Position numbers and translations under genes: made by a program. Positions 18,417 through 28,319 of a stretch of DNA of 53,638 bases are shown piece by piece. Origin of the DNA: Bdellovibrionales bacterium (lineage in GTDB: Bacteria > Bdellovibrionota > Bdellovibrionia > Bdellovibrionales > UBA1609); NCBI GenBank assembly GCA_023299885.1, contig JALZUS010000051.1:1-53638 (forward strand). The letters run 5' to 3'. The notes beneath the pieces were generated by a model that ran no database searches, was not told the DNA's origin, and saw only the letters and a list, made by a program, of their open reading frames with translations. How positions within the stretch are numbered: the stretch's first letter is position 1; the number at the start of each line of letters is the position of its first letter.

Positions 18417-20006
18417 CTAATACTCATTAAAAAAACTATTTGTATCAGAGTTCTTAAAAGCCCGATGCAAATGACTTGGTAACTGGTCATGTCCATCAAC
18501 AAGAACACCTTCAGCTACTGTAGGAAAAATATCTTCATACGACTTAACTACACCATCTGTTTGGCGCCTAAAAATATCTCCACGCTGAATTAAGCATTCA
18601 CTATCATAACCCATAGCCCCAACAATATCTGTAAAGGCCTTAATAGTGGCCTTATGATAATTGGCAACTCGCAGGCTTTTGTCTGTTACATCTAAACCTC
18701 TAATATACTTAGGGTCTGTTGTTGCCACACCTGTTGGGCATTTATTTGTATGGCACAACAAAGCCTGGATACATCCTAAGGCCAACATCATTCCTCTACT
18801 AGAGTTAACGGCATCTGCCCCTAAAGCTATTTTAGTTAACAAATGAAATGAGGTAAAAACCTTACCTGAAGCTATGACTTTAATCTCTTTTTTAAGCCCA
18901 AAGCCCCTCAAAGCATCGATAGCAAAGCTTAAGCCTTCATCAATAGGCCTTCCTATAGAGTTTGAAAACTCTAATGGTGCAGCACCCGTTCCACCTTCAG
19001 CCCCATCTACAGTAATAAAATCTGGATATATACCCGTCTCTTTAATGGCCTTACATATGCCATAAAACTCTGATCGGCGACCAATACATATTTTAAACCC
19101 CGTAGGCTTACCGCCAGATAAGTCTCTTAATTTTTTAATGAATTCTAATAATTTCTTTGGAGAATCAATACCTCTGTGTGACGGAGGCGACACCGCCGTC
19201 TCACCCACTTTAATTCCACGAGCTTCAGAAATTTGTTGATTTACTTTTTGCCCTGGAAGCAATCCACCTTTGCCCGGCTTTGCTCCTTGAGATAATTTAA
19301 GCTCAATCATTTTCACTTCTGGCAATGTCGCACTCTTTATATATTTCTCATCAGAAAAACTACCATCTTCGTTGCGGCAACCAAAATAACCTGTTCCTAT
19401 TTGCCAAACAAGATCTCCGCCTTTTAAATGATGCTTACTAACACCACCTTCGCCAGTATTATGATAAAAGTTTCCTTTTTTAGCCCCGATACAAAGCGCC
19501 TCGATGGCATTGCTGCTAATCGAACCAAAACTCATTGCTGATATATTAAAAAGGCTTGCACTGTAAGGCTGTAAACACTGCTTGCCTCCAATATTCACTC
19601 GCATAGCTTCTGGGTCGACTTCTTTTGGAAGCAGTGAATGATGAACCCACTCATGATTTTCTTGCAACATGTCTCTTTGTGTACCAAAGGGCAATGTATC
19701 CGGCATGCCCTTGGCTCGCTGATAAACTACCGATCTGAATTCCCTAGGTATAGGCCGACCATTATGATTGCTTTCAACAAAGTACTGCTGAAGTTCAGGC
19801 CTTATCTTTTCAAATAAATACCTTAAGTTACCAATAAGAGGAAAGTTTTTGCGAATGGCATGTTTATTTTGAAAAATATCAAAAAGAGCTATTAGTAAAA
19901 AGACACCCAGAATAACAGCCAAATACAAAGCATAGGTCCATTTAGAAATTAAAAATACAGAAGCTGCAAAACTTGAAAATAAAATAAAAACAATTGGAAA
20001 TGCCAT
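18417..20006 (-). CDS. Membrane-anchored FMN-binding glutamate synthase-like protein
   Basis: Residues 1-50 form two hydrophobic segments (VFILFSSFAASVFLISKWTYALYLAVILGVFLLIALF), so the protein is membrane-tethered. The rest matches the FMN/Fe-S central domain of glutamate synthase large subunits: FNISAMSFGSISSNAIEAL, HNTGEGGVSKHH, GAKPGKGGLLPGQKV, TVDGAEGGTGAAP and the cysteine cluster CIQALLCHTNKCPTGV (3Fe-4S ligands in the family). It lacks the glutaminase domain and is alone, like the short stand-alone proteins of this family whose reaction is not settled. 529 residues. Divergent from htpX. Confidence 0.88.
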   Translation of the reverse strand: MAFPIVFILFSSFAASVFLISKWTYALYLAVILGVFLLIALFDIFQNKHAIRKNFPLIGNLRYLFEKIRPELQQYFVESNHNGRPIPREFRSVVYQRAKGMPDTLPFGTQRDMLQENHEWVHHSLLPKEVDPEAMRVNIGGKQCLQPYSASLFNISAMSFGSISSNAIEALCIGAKKGNFYHNTGEGGVSKHHLKGGDLVWQIGTGYFGCRNEDGSFSDEKYIKSATLPEVKMIELKLSQGAKPGKGGLLPGQKVNQQISEARGIKVGETAVSPPSHRGIDSPKKLLEFIKKLRDLSGGKPTGFKICIGRRSEFYGICKAIKETGIYPDFITVDGAEGGTGAAPLEFSNSIGRPIDEGLSFAIDALRGFGLKKEIKVIASGKVFTSFHLLTKIALGADAVNSSRGMMLALGCIQALLCHTNKCPTGVATTDPKYIRGLDVTDKSLRVANYHKATIKAFTDIVGAMGYDSECLIQRGDIFRRQTDGVVKSYEDIFPTVAEGVLVDGHDQLPSHLHRAFKNSDTNSFFNEY

Positions 20007-20171
20007 AAGTGTCCTCAGATGAATGTAAAAAATACCTTTTAGTAAATGCTACTGCCCTGTATAGGCTATAGCAAAGATTACAGGCTACAGATGCACTGAG
20101 TCGGATACCTCTTGAAATAGTAGCGCCTATATATGGTATTATCTAAATACAACATTTTATGGAGGTCTCTT

Positions 20172-21080
20172 ATGTGGGCTATATCTAAGCGAATTTTTCT
20201 TTTTTTAGCGACTAATATTTTAGTCATGATGACAATAGGGTTTATCTTACAAATCCTAGAAGTTTATTTTGGAATAAAACTGGCTGGCAACAAAAGCTTA
20301 CTTTTAATGTGCGCCGTCTTTGGTATGGCCGGGTCAATCATCTCTTTAATGATGTCAAAATACTCAGTTAAAAAAGCAATGGGCGTACAAATAATTGAAG
20401 GGCCTACTACAAATGAAGAACTTAAATGGCTTAAAGAAACTGTACATAATTATTCTCGCAAAGCTAAATTACCTAAAATGCCTGAAGTTGGTATTTATGA
20501 CAGGCCAGAGCTTAACGCTTTCGCAACAGGCCCCTCTAAATCAAATTCATTAGTAGCTGTATCAACTGGCTTAATGCAGAAAATGGATCGCAATGCGATA
20601 GAAGGCGTTTTAGCACATGAAGTGGCTCATATTGCAAACGGAGACATGGTCACAATGACTCTTATCCAAGGTATTGTGAATACCTTCGTTATGTTTTTTG
20701 CCTATATCGTATCTGGTATTTTAGCCTCTAGAGTGAGTGAAAATGGCCGCGGCAGCAGAATGATGGAGTTTATGGTACGCCAAGCTTTATTTATGGTTTT
20801 TGGTATCGCAGGCTCTATAGTGACTTCTGCTTTTTCACGTCACAGAGAATTTAGAGCTGATAACGGCGGAGCTAAATATGCTGGTAAAGAAAAAATGATT
20901 GCAGCACTTAAGGCTTTACAAAATAATTATAGCCCAAAAGGCCAAACTAGAAAAAATGCTGCAGCATTTTCTTCACTACAAATTTCTGGAAAAAGCGGAA
21001 GCTTTATTAAAAAGTTATTTTGTACTCACCCACCATTAGAACAAAGAATTCTTACTCTTCAAAAAACGACGATGAGATAA
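20172..21080 (+). CDS. htpX: HtpX family membrane zinc metalloprotease
   Basis: The start at 20172 is fixed by GGAGGT seven bases upstream; the frame is open from 20133. The 302-residue protein has two N-terminal membrane helices, the zinc-binding motif HEVAH (149-153) with the third ligand expected in the RADNGGAKYAG segment, and two more membrane helices between them. HtpX degrades misfolded inner-membrane proteins alongside FtsH. It is followed by the EamA gene on the same strand at a 45-base distance. Confidence 0.93.
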   Translation: MWAISKRIFLFLATNILVMMTIGFILQILEVYFGIKLAGNKSLLLMCAVFGMAGSIISLMMSKYSVKKAMGVQIIEGPTTNEELKWLKETVHNYSRKAKLPKMPEVGIYDRPELNAFATGPSKSNSLVAVSTGLMQKMDRNAIEGVLAHEVAHIANGDMVTMTLIQGIVNTFVMFFAYIVSGILASRVSENGRGSRMMEFMVRQALFMVFGIAGSIVTSAFSRHREFRADNGGAKYAGKEKMIAALKALQNNYSPKGQTRKNAAAFSSLQISGKSGSFIKKLFCTHPPLEQRILTLQKTTMR

Positions 21081-21125
21081 AGTGCTAAAATAAAGTGAAA
21101 AGATAACTTTTTTGGAAACTTTAGA

Positions 21126-22040
21126 TTGAACCTTACAGATAGGCAAAAAGGCTTAGCTTTTGCGAGTATTTCAGCATTGCTATGGGCCGTTTTGCCTTTA
21201 TTTTTAAAATACTCTTTAAATTTTGCAAAATCAGGAACCATTGTTTGGGTACGCATGGTTTTAGCTTTTACTTTTACTCTCCTATTTTTAAGCTTTAAGT
21301 TTAAGCCTTCAGAAATAAGTGAGTTTGTTAAGAGTAAGTCTTTTTTTCTTAGTGGAGCTGCTGGTCTTTTTTTAGCCCTTAACTATTTTGGATATATGCA
21401 AGGCCTTGATTATAGCTCAGCAAGCTTTGCGCAAATATTAATACAATCGGGCCCCTTAATGCTAGCAACTATTGGCGTTTTTTATTTTAAAGAAAAACTC
21501 AGTGCACTCCAAATTTCAGGCCTAATACTTGCTCTTATAGGGTTTTCTTTATTTTACCTAGATCAAAGCCAATCCTATCAAGCTACAAGCTTTAAACTTG
21601 CTATCATTTGGCTATTTATTGGTGGATTTACCTGGGCCTTATACGCTAGCTTTCAAAAACAACTCACACAAACCATACACCCTCAATTTATGAACTTAGC
21701 TGTTTTTTTTATAGCCTCTATGGCCCTATTAGCTATGGCTGATTTTTCTGACTTTAAAAATTTAAACCTACAGCAATTTTTAATTTATTTGTTTTTAGGC
21801 TTTAACACTTTTGCGGCATACGGAGCACTAGCTGAGGCCTTAAAGCGTGCGCCCGCAGCTCAAGTGAGCTTAATTATTGCTCTCAACCCCTTACTAACTA
21901 TCTTGATTATTCAAGTGACCCATAAACTCAATCTACTACCTATACCTCCAGAGCCAATAAGTGCTATTGGCATTGCCGGAGTCACTTGCGTTGTCTTAGG
22001 CGTTATCCTTACCGTCAAAAAAAAGAAGGCCCGAGTATAA
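21126..22040 (+). CDS. EamA/DMT-family permease
   Basis: The 304-residue product begins with TTG (frame-matched to MNLTDRQKGLAFA). It contains about ten hydrophobic helices in two similar halves (EamA repeats, first half starting GLAFASISALLWAVLP, second near FKLAIIWLFIGGFTWALYASF), the hallmark of drug/metabolite exporters. The Pro-rich C-terminal helices (IALNPLLTILII) fit the family. Substrate cannot be read from sequence. No strong ribosome site is visible, so translation may couple to htpX. Confidence 0.85.
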   Translation: MNLTDRQKGLAFASISALLWAVLPLFLKYSLNFAKSGTIVWVRMVLAFTFTLLFLSFKFKPSEISEFVKSKSFFLSGAAGLFLALNYFGYMQGLDYSSASFAQILIQSGPLMLATIGVFYFKEKLSALQISGLILALIGFSLFYLDQSQSYQATSFKLAIIWLFIGGFTWALYASFQKQLTQTIHPQFMNLAVFFIASMALLAMADFSDFKNLNLQQFLIYLFLGFNTFAAYGALAEALKRAPAAQVSLIIALNPLLTILIIQVTHKLNLLPIPPEPISAIGIAGVTCVVLGVILTVKKKKARV

Positions 22041-22075
22041 CTCGAGCCCTCTAAGTGTGTGTATATGATCAATAA

Positions 22076-23413
22076 CTAAAGCCTAGAGCCCTGGTTATTG
22101 ATTAAGTTTTTAGTAGTAGTCCCCTTTAATTGCCTCCCTAAATTCATAAGACTAGAAGAGGATTCAAGCTCAGTTGCTGAATGCAAAGCCTGGGCATGTT
22201 TTGTAGGGTCAGACGTATAAAGCTCTGGATTGATTTGCTCTGTGTTTACAGCAATAACACCAGTTGCACTTACATTATTATCTAGCATGGATAAAGCTCT
22301 ATAAGAGTTAATTCTTTTTTGATGCTTTGTTTTACCAATAAGACTCTTACTGAAGTCACCCGTTTCATTAATATGTTTAATAATTTGTTTATATCCAAAA
22401 TCTTGATACTTGGCTTTTAATAGCACAGCTAAGCCTGTAACAAATGGCGTTGCCTGAGAAGTCCCTGTCATAAAACCATAACCACCACCCGGCAAAGTAG
22501 AGTATATTTTATTGCCTGGAGCAGCTACATCAACAGATTTAGAACCAAAGTTACTTGAAGGTAATATTTTTTGAAGCCTATCTACTGCTGTTACAGAAAT
22601 AATATTATCCGCATCATAATCTGCTGGGTAGTAACCACTAATATCAGAATTTGAGCTTTCATTACCTGCCGCAGCCACTACTAAAATACCTTTTTTCTGA
22701 GCCGCTTTAACCGCCTCTTCTTCCAAGGCACTTTTTTGCAAGCCTCCACCAGAGTAGTTAATAATGTCCGCACCCATAGCTGTTGCATACTTAATAGCAT
22801 TCACAGTATTTAATAAATTATTTTTGCTTAAAGCATTTGGGTCATAATACTTAAGAACCATTAAGCTCACTTCTGGAGCCACACCACGTATGCCTTTTCC
22901 ATTGTTTTCAGCACCAATAATACCTGAAACATGTGTACCATGCCCATGATTGTCTTTTAAGTTGTGATCGTTAGCTACAAAATTCCAACCATGAATATCA
23001 TCTACATAACCATTAAGGTCATCATCAACACCTGGCTTACCATTTTTTTCTTTTTCATTGATCCAAAGATTATCATCTAGGTCAGTATGCTTAACATCTA
23101 TCCCTGTATCAATAATAGCTACAACAATCTTTTTGCTCCCCAATATCTTATGGCGTTTTAAAGCTTTGTCATTTTCAATCATTTTATTATCCCACTTTTG
23201 TTTCATAGCGGGGTCAGCCATTAAGATATCAATCTCTTTTTCTTCTTTAATATTTTTATTTTTTGAAATCTTACCTAGCTCTGTGGTTCTGCTGGCCATC
23301 TCTGCGACCTCAACAGTACCTTTTAAGCTGCTTTTTTGAATACTGAAAGCACCTGAGCCTAAAAAAAATAGGCTGGCGATACCAAAAATTACTTTTGTCG
23401 TTTTCTTTTTCAC
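22076..23413 (-). CDS. Secreted subtilisin-like serine protease (S8)
   Basis: The 445-residue product has a signal peptide (KVIFGIASLFFLGSGAFS), a propeptide-like Lys/Glu-rich stretch (about 25-90) and a peptidase S8 domain. The catalytic triad is visible: Asp102 (IIDTGIDV), His158 (HGHGTHVSG) and Ser319 (GTSQATP), with oxyanion Asn251 (AAAGNES). Calcium-binding acidic loops (DDDLNGYVDD) resemble those of secreted bacterial subtilases. It is probably released or surface-bound and degrades proteins outside the cell, as expected of a predatory or scavenging lifestyle. No dedicated inhibitor gene lies nearby. Confidence 0.93.
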   Translation of the reverse strand: MKKKTTKVIFGIASLFFLGSGAFSIQKSSLKGTVEVAEMASRTTELGKISKNKNIKEEKEIDILMADPAMKQKWDNKMIENDKALKRHKILGSKKIVVAIIDTGIDVKHTDLDDNLWINEKEKNGKPGVDDDLNGYVDDIHGWNFVANDHNLKDNHGHGTHVSGIIGAENNGKGIRGVAPEVSLMVLKYYDPNALSKNNLLNTVNAIKYATAMGADIINYSGGGLQKSALEEEAVKAAQKKGILVVAAAGNESSNSDISGYYPADYDADNIISVTAVDRLQKILPSSNFGSKSVDVAAPGNKIYSTLPGGGYGFMTGTSQATPFVTGLAVLLKAKYQDFGYKQIIKHINETGDFSKSLIGKTKHQKRINSYRALSMLDNNVSATGVIAVNTEQINPELYTSDPTKHAQALHSATELESSSSLMNLGRQLKGTTTKNLINNQGSRL

Positions 23414-23614
23414 TTTTTACCTCATATACACACTTACTTACCTTATAAGTAGCAATACGAGTGCCAAAAATTGTCCCTTAGAATGATTAGCTTTTTTTAA
23501 CTACGTCTCACTATAACCCGTTATTAGTAGCTATAGTGGCTAAAATCCTGACAGTTGATATTTTATGTATCATTGTGAGAAATAAGAGTTTAAAAGACTT
23601 TTAACTGATGTCTT

Positions 23615-24403
23615 TTAATTAAGGTAAACACTTCTTCTATAAAAAAGGCTCGCGACGGTAACCGATAAGACAGCGGCTCCAAAACCCATTAAGTTTTTTG
23701 TTTCAGGTATAAAAAATCCCATTAAAACTAAAATAGAACTCATAAATAGGATGGCACCAAAAAAACATTTCATTGAAAAATCCATCTTAGGTATTTCTCT
23801 TTTTTCTTTAACAGAGCCTATTGCAGATAAAGCTATTATTTGTTTTTTAAGCTTTGTAGCTATTTCTTCGTTTTTATTTACATTTAGGATTTTCTTATAC
23901 TTATACATTGCAAAGTCTAAACAACCATGTTGCCTACACTTTTTAACAAACAACATATGCATTTCCATATCATTGTAATTTCTAGCTGCAGACAACCAAG
24001 TCTCTTTTATATGCTGAGGAGCTTTAGGCTCATTAAGGTCTTTGCTGCTATATTTAGAAAATACAATTCTACATTTTTTACACTCTACATCAGTATGACC
24101 ATTGAGATAGCCACATTTAGGGCAAGTTCGTTTATGCTCAACTGCCTGCTCAATAGCTTTTGTACTCTGCCTTTGGCTCGGGTGAAACTCTGCCTTGAAG
24201 CCAATGACTTCTTTGTGCTTGAAGCAATCCGGCGCAGAAACCCAAAATTGAGATTCACAAGAGTTGCACTGGAAGCTTGGTTTAGTATTTGGGAACTGTC
24301 GACCATCTACTTTAAATTTTTTAAAGCATTCTGGGCACGAAACTACTAAATGAACAGGTCTTTTGATTTGATCTTGCGATCTATTAAAATCTGTTGTTTC
24401 CAA
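23615..24403 (-). CDS. Zinc-ribbon membrane protein of unknown function
   Basis: The 262-residue product starts with TTG (preceded by AGGGG). Residues 20-55 form an MJ0042-type zinc ribbon (SCPECFKKF ... FQCNSCESQFWV), a second ribbon follows at about 93-118 (CPKCGYLNGHTDVECKKC), then a helical, basic segment and two C-terminal transmembrane helices (FFGAILFMSSILVLMGFF and LMGFGAAVLSVTVASLFY). The cytoplasmic ribbons could bind nucleic acid or protein. Its divergent neighbour is lnt. No function can be assigned. Confidence 0.75.
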   Translation of the reverse strand: METTDFNRSQDQIKRPVHLVVSCPECFKKFKVDGRQFPNTKPSFQCNSCESQFWVSAPDCFKHKEVIGFKAEFHPSQRQSTKAIEQAVEHKRTCPKCGYLNGHTDVECKKCRIVFSKYSSKDLNEPKAPQHIKETWLSAARNYNDMEMHMLFVKKCRQHGCLDFAMYKYKKILNVNKNEEIATKLKKQIIALSAIGSVKEKREIPKMDFSMKCFFGAILFMSSILVLMGFFIPETKNLMGFGAAVLSVTVASLFYRRSVYLN

Positions 24404-24443
24404 GCTTTCCCCTTCTTAATGTCTAATGCTATGCTCTATAGCT

Positions 24444-26003
24444 ATGAATAACAAAAAGTTACTACCAATTGTATCAGGTTTGCTCATTGGCACAAGTTTT
24501 ATTCCGTTCCCCCCATGGGCGACACTCTTTTGTTTTATACCCTTGTGGCTTTATGTAATTAACAATCAGCAGGATAAACATCTTTCTTTAAAACAAAAAC
24601 TTAAAAGAAATTTTATGGCCGGCTGGGTGACTCAATTTATTTTAACACTTGTTGGTTTTAACTGGATTGCCTACACAGTGCATGAGTTCGGGCGAATGAA
24701 CTGGTTTGTTTCTATAATAGGGCTAATAGTTTTTTGCAGCATTGCTAACTTATACATTCCTCTTATCTGTTTTTTATGGACCTACATATGTAATAAACTT
24801 AAGCTCACAAACCTTAAGTCTTTGTTATTATTAGGTTTTTCAACAGCACTAATCAAGCCTTTGGTCTGGACGCTTTTCCCATGGGATTATGCTTATACAT
24901 GGTATTCGGTGGGTTGGCCTATTTACCAAATAGCAGATGTTATTGGCTTTCAAGGGATTAGTTCTTTAATTATTTTAGCTAACTCTACATTACTTATTGC
25001 TTTTATTTATCGCAAACAAAAATTAGGCAAGCTCTATGCTGCTGGCACCCTGTCTGTGTTTTTTATTTTGAGCTCTTTAGGGTGGCTTCAAGTAAAAACT
25101 CTTAAGCAGCCCGATAAAAAATTATCGGCTTTATTAGTACAAGGAAATATTGGCAACCAGGAAAAAGTCTATGCTGAAACAGGGAGCCGCTATAAAGAAA
25201 CCATTTACAATACATTTTTAAACCTTACCTCTGAAGGCATAAAAAACAAAAAACCTGATTTTGCCATTTGGCCAGAAACAGCCTTTCCATCTAAAATTTA
25301 TGAAAACAATAATAACCCTCGCCTAACTCGCCGAATGATGGATTATTTAAAAATCAACAACCTACATCTCATTACTGGTGGCTACGGCAAAAACTTACAA
25401 ACAGGGCAAGCTAGAAACTCATTGTTTTTTATCAATCCAAAAAAAGAAGTACAGTCCTATTCAAAAACTCACTTATTAGCTTTTGGAGAAACAATACCCG
25501 GGTCGCAGTTTTTTCCAAAAATTAAAAAGCTACTTCCTATGATTGCTGACTTTGAAAAAGGAACCGGCCCCGAGGTCATAGATTTTAAATCTATAAAAAT
25601 AGGGGCACAAATATGCTACGAAAGCTTATCTTCAAGCTTTTCTGGCCAACTCAATAAAATGGGCGCGCAGGCCATAGTCAATGTCACAAATGACTCATGG
25701 TTTGGAAAGCATCAAGAGCCCTACCAGCATCTTTATATGACCCTAGCAAGAGGCGTTGAGACCAGGACACCAGTTATCCGCTCTACCAACACAGGAGTAA
25801 CTACAGTGGGCTTAGCGGACGGAAGCATCCTTAAGAAGTCTCCTTTGCATAAAAAATGGCAACATACCTATGAAGTCCCCTATTATAGTGACCCTATTAT
25901 TACTTTTTACTCAAAGTTTCCTTATTTAATTAGAATCTTTCTTTTACTAGGCTTGATTTTTTGCCTTTTTGGAGGCTTTATAAAAGCCAATGAAAAATCT
26001 TGA
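24444..26003 (+). CDS. lnt: Apolipoprotein N-acyltransferase
   Basis: Start taken at the ATG at 24444 (MNNKKLLPIV); the frame begins 18 bases earlier. The 519-residue protein has six to seven N-terminal membrane helices, then a periplasmic nitrilase domain with the family triad Glu (WPETAFPS), Lys (KTHLLAFGE) and Cys (ICYESL), and a final membrane helix. Lnt adds the third acyl chain to lipoproteins in the inner membrane, consistent with the many lipobox proteins in this window. The last 14 bases overlap the start of mutS2, implying translational coupling. Confidence 0.93.
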   Translation: MNNKKLLPIVSGLLIGTSFIPFPPWATLFCFIPLWLYVINNQQDKHLSLKQKLKRNFMAGWVTQFILTLVGFNWIAYTVHEFGRMNWFVSIIGLIVFCSIANLYIPLICFLWTYICNKLKLTNLKSLLLLGFSTALIKPLVWTLFPWDYAYTWYSVGWPIYQIADVIGFQGISSLIILANSTLLIAFIYRKQKLGKLYAAGTLSVFFILSSLGWLQVKTLKQPDKKLSALLVQGNIGNQEKVYAETGSRYKETIYNTFLNLTSEGIKNKKPDFAIWPETAFPSKIYENNNNPRLTRRMMDYLKINNLHLITGGYGKNLQTGQARNSLFFINPKKEVQSYSKTHLLAFGETIPGSQFFPKIKKLLPMIADFEKGTGPEVIDFKSIKIGAQICYESLSSSFSGQLNKMGAQAIVNVTNDSWFGKHQEPYQHLYMTLARGVETRTPVIRSTNTGVTTVGLADGSILKKSPLHKKWQHTYEVPYYSDPIITFYSKFPYLIRIFLLLGLIFCLFGGFIKANEKS

Positions 26004-28296
26004 TTGGCATAAAATACTCGACCATCTTTCTAGCCTAGCTACTTGTGAGACATCGAAACATAAATTAAAAAAACTTACTCCTTTTGAAAAAAAATCTAAG
26101 GCCAAAGGGAGCTTTTTTCATATTAAAGAATCTAAAAAAATTATTGATAAAGGCCTTAGGCCTTTTATGGAAAGCTTAGATCTCTACAGCTTATGGATAC
26201 GTCGCCTAGAAAAAAATGCTACATTAAAAACTATAGAGCTTAAAGATGTCCGGTATTTTTGCGTAGAAGCCATGACCTTAGCAGAATGCTTTAAAGAATC
26301 AGAGAGTGATTTTTTTGAAGAGCTCTCTCAAGAAATGATTCTTGCAGAAGAACCATTGTCTGCCATAGATCAAATCATGACAGCTAATGGCGAAATTAAA
26401 ACTGATGCCAGTGAAAAACTTTTTAAACTTTTCAATGAGCGCAAGGACACTATTAAAAGAGTACAAACTTCTCTTGATAAACTTGTAAAGCAGCATGAAC
26501 TAGAACCTGTCTTACAAGACAGGTATGTTACTAACCGTGAGGGCCGGTGGGTGCTTCCTATAAAGCGCGACATGCAGGGCAAATTTCAAGGCATTGTCCA
26601 TGCCTCCAGCCAGAGCAAACAGACTGTTTTTATGGAGCCCCAAGAGATTATCCCTAGCAACAACAGAATCAAGCAGGTGGACATAGAAGTTGAAGAAGAA
26701 ATTGAACGCCTTCTTACAGAGCTCTCCAACTACCTCTTTGGCAAACTTCAAGAGTTTAAAAGCACTTACAAAGTCATGCTCGATGCTGACCTTTGGTTTG
26801 CCAAAGCACAACTCGCTAACCAGCTCAATGCAAAATCTTGTGTTTTTAGTGACGATAGTATCGAGCTAAAACAGCTTAAACACCCTATGCTTTGCCTCAC
26901 TCAACCTAAAGAAGTTGTTGGCAATGATATCGAGTTTAACAACAACAGACGCATACTTATTTTATCTGGCCCGAATGCGGGGGGTAAGACTATATTATTA
27001 AAATCAGTGGGCTTAGCCGCTCAAATGGCTCGCTGTGGTTTATTTATATGTGCAGACGAAGGCTCTTCACTCCCCTTTTTCACAGACCTCTTTGTAGGAA
27101 TTGGTGACTCCCAAAGCGTAGATGACAACCTAAGTACTTTCGCTGCTCATTTAAAAATTCTCAATCAATCTACAAAAGCTAAAGGACCAACAAACCTTAT
27201 ATTAATTGATGAGATCTGTGGGTCTACCGACCCCGAAGAAGGCAGCGCACTCGCAAGAAGTTTTATTGAAGAATATTCTAATAATAAAGCTTTTGGCATT
27301 ATCACGTCTCACCTTGGCGCCCTCAAAACAAATTGGGATAAAGGCTCTGGCATTACTAATGGCAGCATGGACTTTAATTCTGAAAAAGGGCCCAGCTATC
27401 AAATTTTATTAGGCATAGCCGGACAATCACTAGCTATACAAACAGCTAAGCGTGTTGGTGTTTCAGATACTATTATTAACAGGGCCCTTGAAAAACTAAG
27501 CCCTGAGTATAAAAAATATCATCAAGATATTGAAAGCATAGAAAAAGTTAAAGAAAATTTATCTGAAATAAAAAAGACCCTACAGGATAAAGTTAAAGAA
27601 GCTAACTTGCAAAAATCACAGTACGAAGCAAAGCTATTAAACTTAGAAAAAGATAAAGAAAAGATATTGGCTCGCTTTTTAAAACAGGCTGAAAATGTTG
27701 TAGATCAAACTATTGCTGAAAAGTCCGTAACTCATGTGTTTAAAAAGCATGAGACTATGCAAGAAATAAAAAAACAAATGCCAACCGTGGTAAAAGTCTC
27801 CTCCACTTCAACGGCCCTCTTGAATGCCGATGACTTTTCAAAACGCTTTGGCCCAGGCTCAAAAATATACATTTCAACTTTAAATCAGGATGGAATCATC
27901 CAAAGCCTTCCCAATAAAAAAGGCGAGGTCGAAGTGCTTTCAAAATCTATGAGGCTTAATGTTTTATGGAGCGACTTAAGAGCACCTCATGGCGCCACTA
28001 ACCCTGCAAAAACAATACTTCAAAATAAAAGCCTTAAAGCTGAGCTTGCTAGCCACTTTGATAATAACTTAGATGTTAGAGGCCTTACCGTAGAAGAAGC
28101 TTTGTCAGCTATAGAAGTGAGCCTTGATAATGCAGCTCTTGCCAGCGAAGACCGCCTTAAAATAATCCATGGCCACGGCAAAGATGTTTTAAAGCGCTCT
28201 ATACGTAGCTTTTTATCAAGAAGCCTTTATGTAAAGTCTTGGAAAGCCGGTACCGCACATAGTGGCGGCGATGGTGTTACTTGGGCAGAATTGTAA
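25990..28296 (+). CDS. mutS2: MutS2-family ATPase/endonuclease with Smr domain
   Basis: The 768-residue protein lacks the mismatch-recognition domain of MutS1. It has core/clamp helices, an ABC ATPase with Walker A GPNAGGKT (327-334), the MutS signature near DNLSTFAAHL and Walker B LILIDEICGSTDPEEG, a long coiled coil (about 510-600), a KOW-like small beta region and a C-terminal Smr nuclease domain (LDVRGLTVEEAL ... IIHGHGKDVLK). MutS2 proteins suppress homologous recombination or rescue collided ribosomes by splitting them. It overlaps lnt by 14 bases and meets the histidine kinase gene tail to tail. Confidence 0.93.
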   Translation: MKNLDWHKILDHLSSLATCETSKHKLKKLTPFEKKSKAKGSFFHIKESKKIIDKGLRPFMESLDLYSLWIRRLEKNATLKTIELKDVRYFCVEAMTLAECFKESESDFFEELSQEMILAEEPLSAIDQIMTANGEIKTDASEKLFKLFNERKDTIKRVQTSLDKLVKQHELEPVLQDRYVTNREGRWVLPIKRDMQGKFQGIVHASSQSKQTVFMEPQEIIPSNNRIKQVDIEVEEEIERLLTELSNYLFGKLQEFKSTYKVMLDADLWFAKAQLANQLNAKSCVFSDDSIELKQLKHPMLCLTQPKEVVGNDIEFNNNRRILILSGPNAGGKTILLKSVGLAAQMARCGLFICADEGSSLPFFTDLFVGIGDSQSVDDNLSTFAAHLKILNQSTKAKGPTNLILIDEICGSTDPEEGSALARSFIEEYSNNKAFGIITSHLGALKTNWDKGSGITNGSMDFNSEKGPSYQILLGIAGQSLAIQTAKRVGVSDTIINRALEKLSPEYKKYHQDIESIEKVKENLSEIKKTLQDKVKEANLQKSQYEAKLLNLEKDKEKILARFLKQAENVVDQTIAEKSVTHVFKKHETMQEIKKQMPTVVKVSSTSTALLNADDFSKRFGPGSKIYISTLNQDGIIQSLPNKKGEVEVLSKSMRLNVLWSDLRAPHGATNPAKTILQNKSLKAELASHFDNNLDVRGLTVEEALSAIEVSLDNAALASEDRLKIIHGHGKDVLKRSIRSFLSRSLYVKSWKAGTAHSGGDGVTWAEL

Positions 28297-28319
28297 ATTT
28301 CTACAACTAAAAAATGCAA

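Noticed and set aside
23927..24349. 140-residue plus-strand ORF
   Set aside because: Antisense shadow of the zinc-ribbon protein gene, whose Cys pairs are clearly coding.
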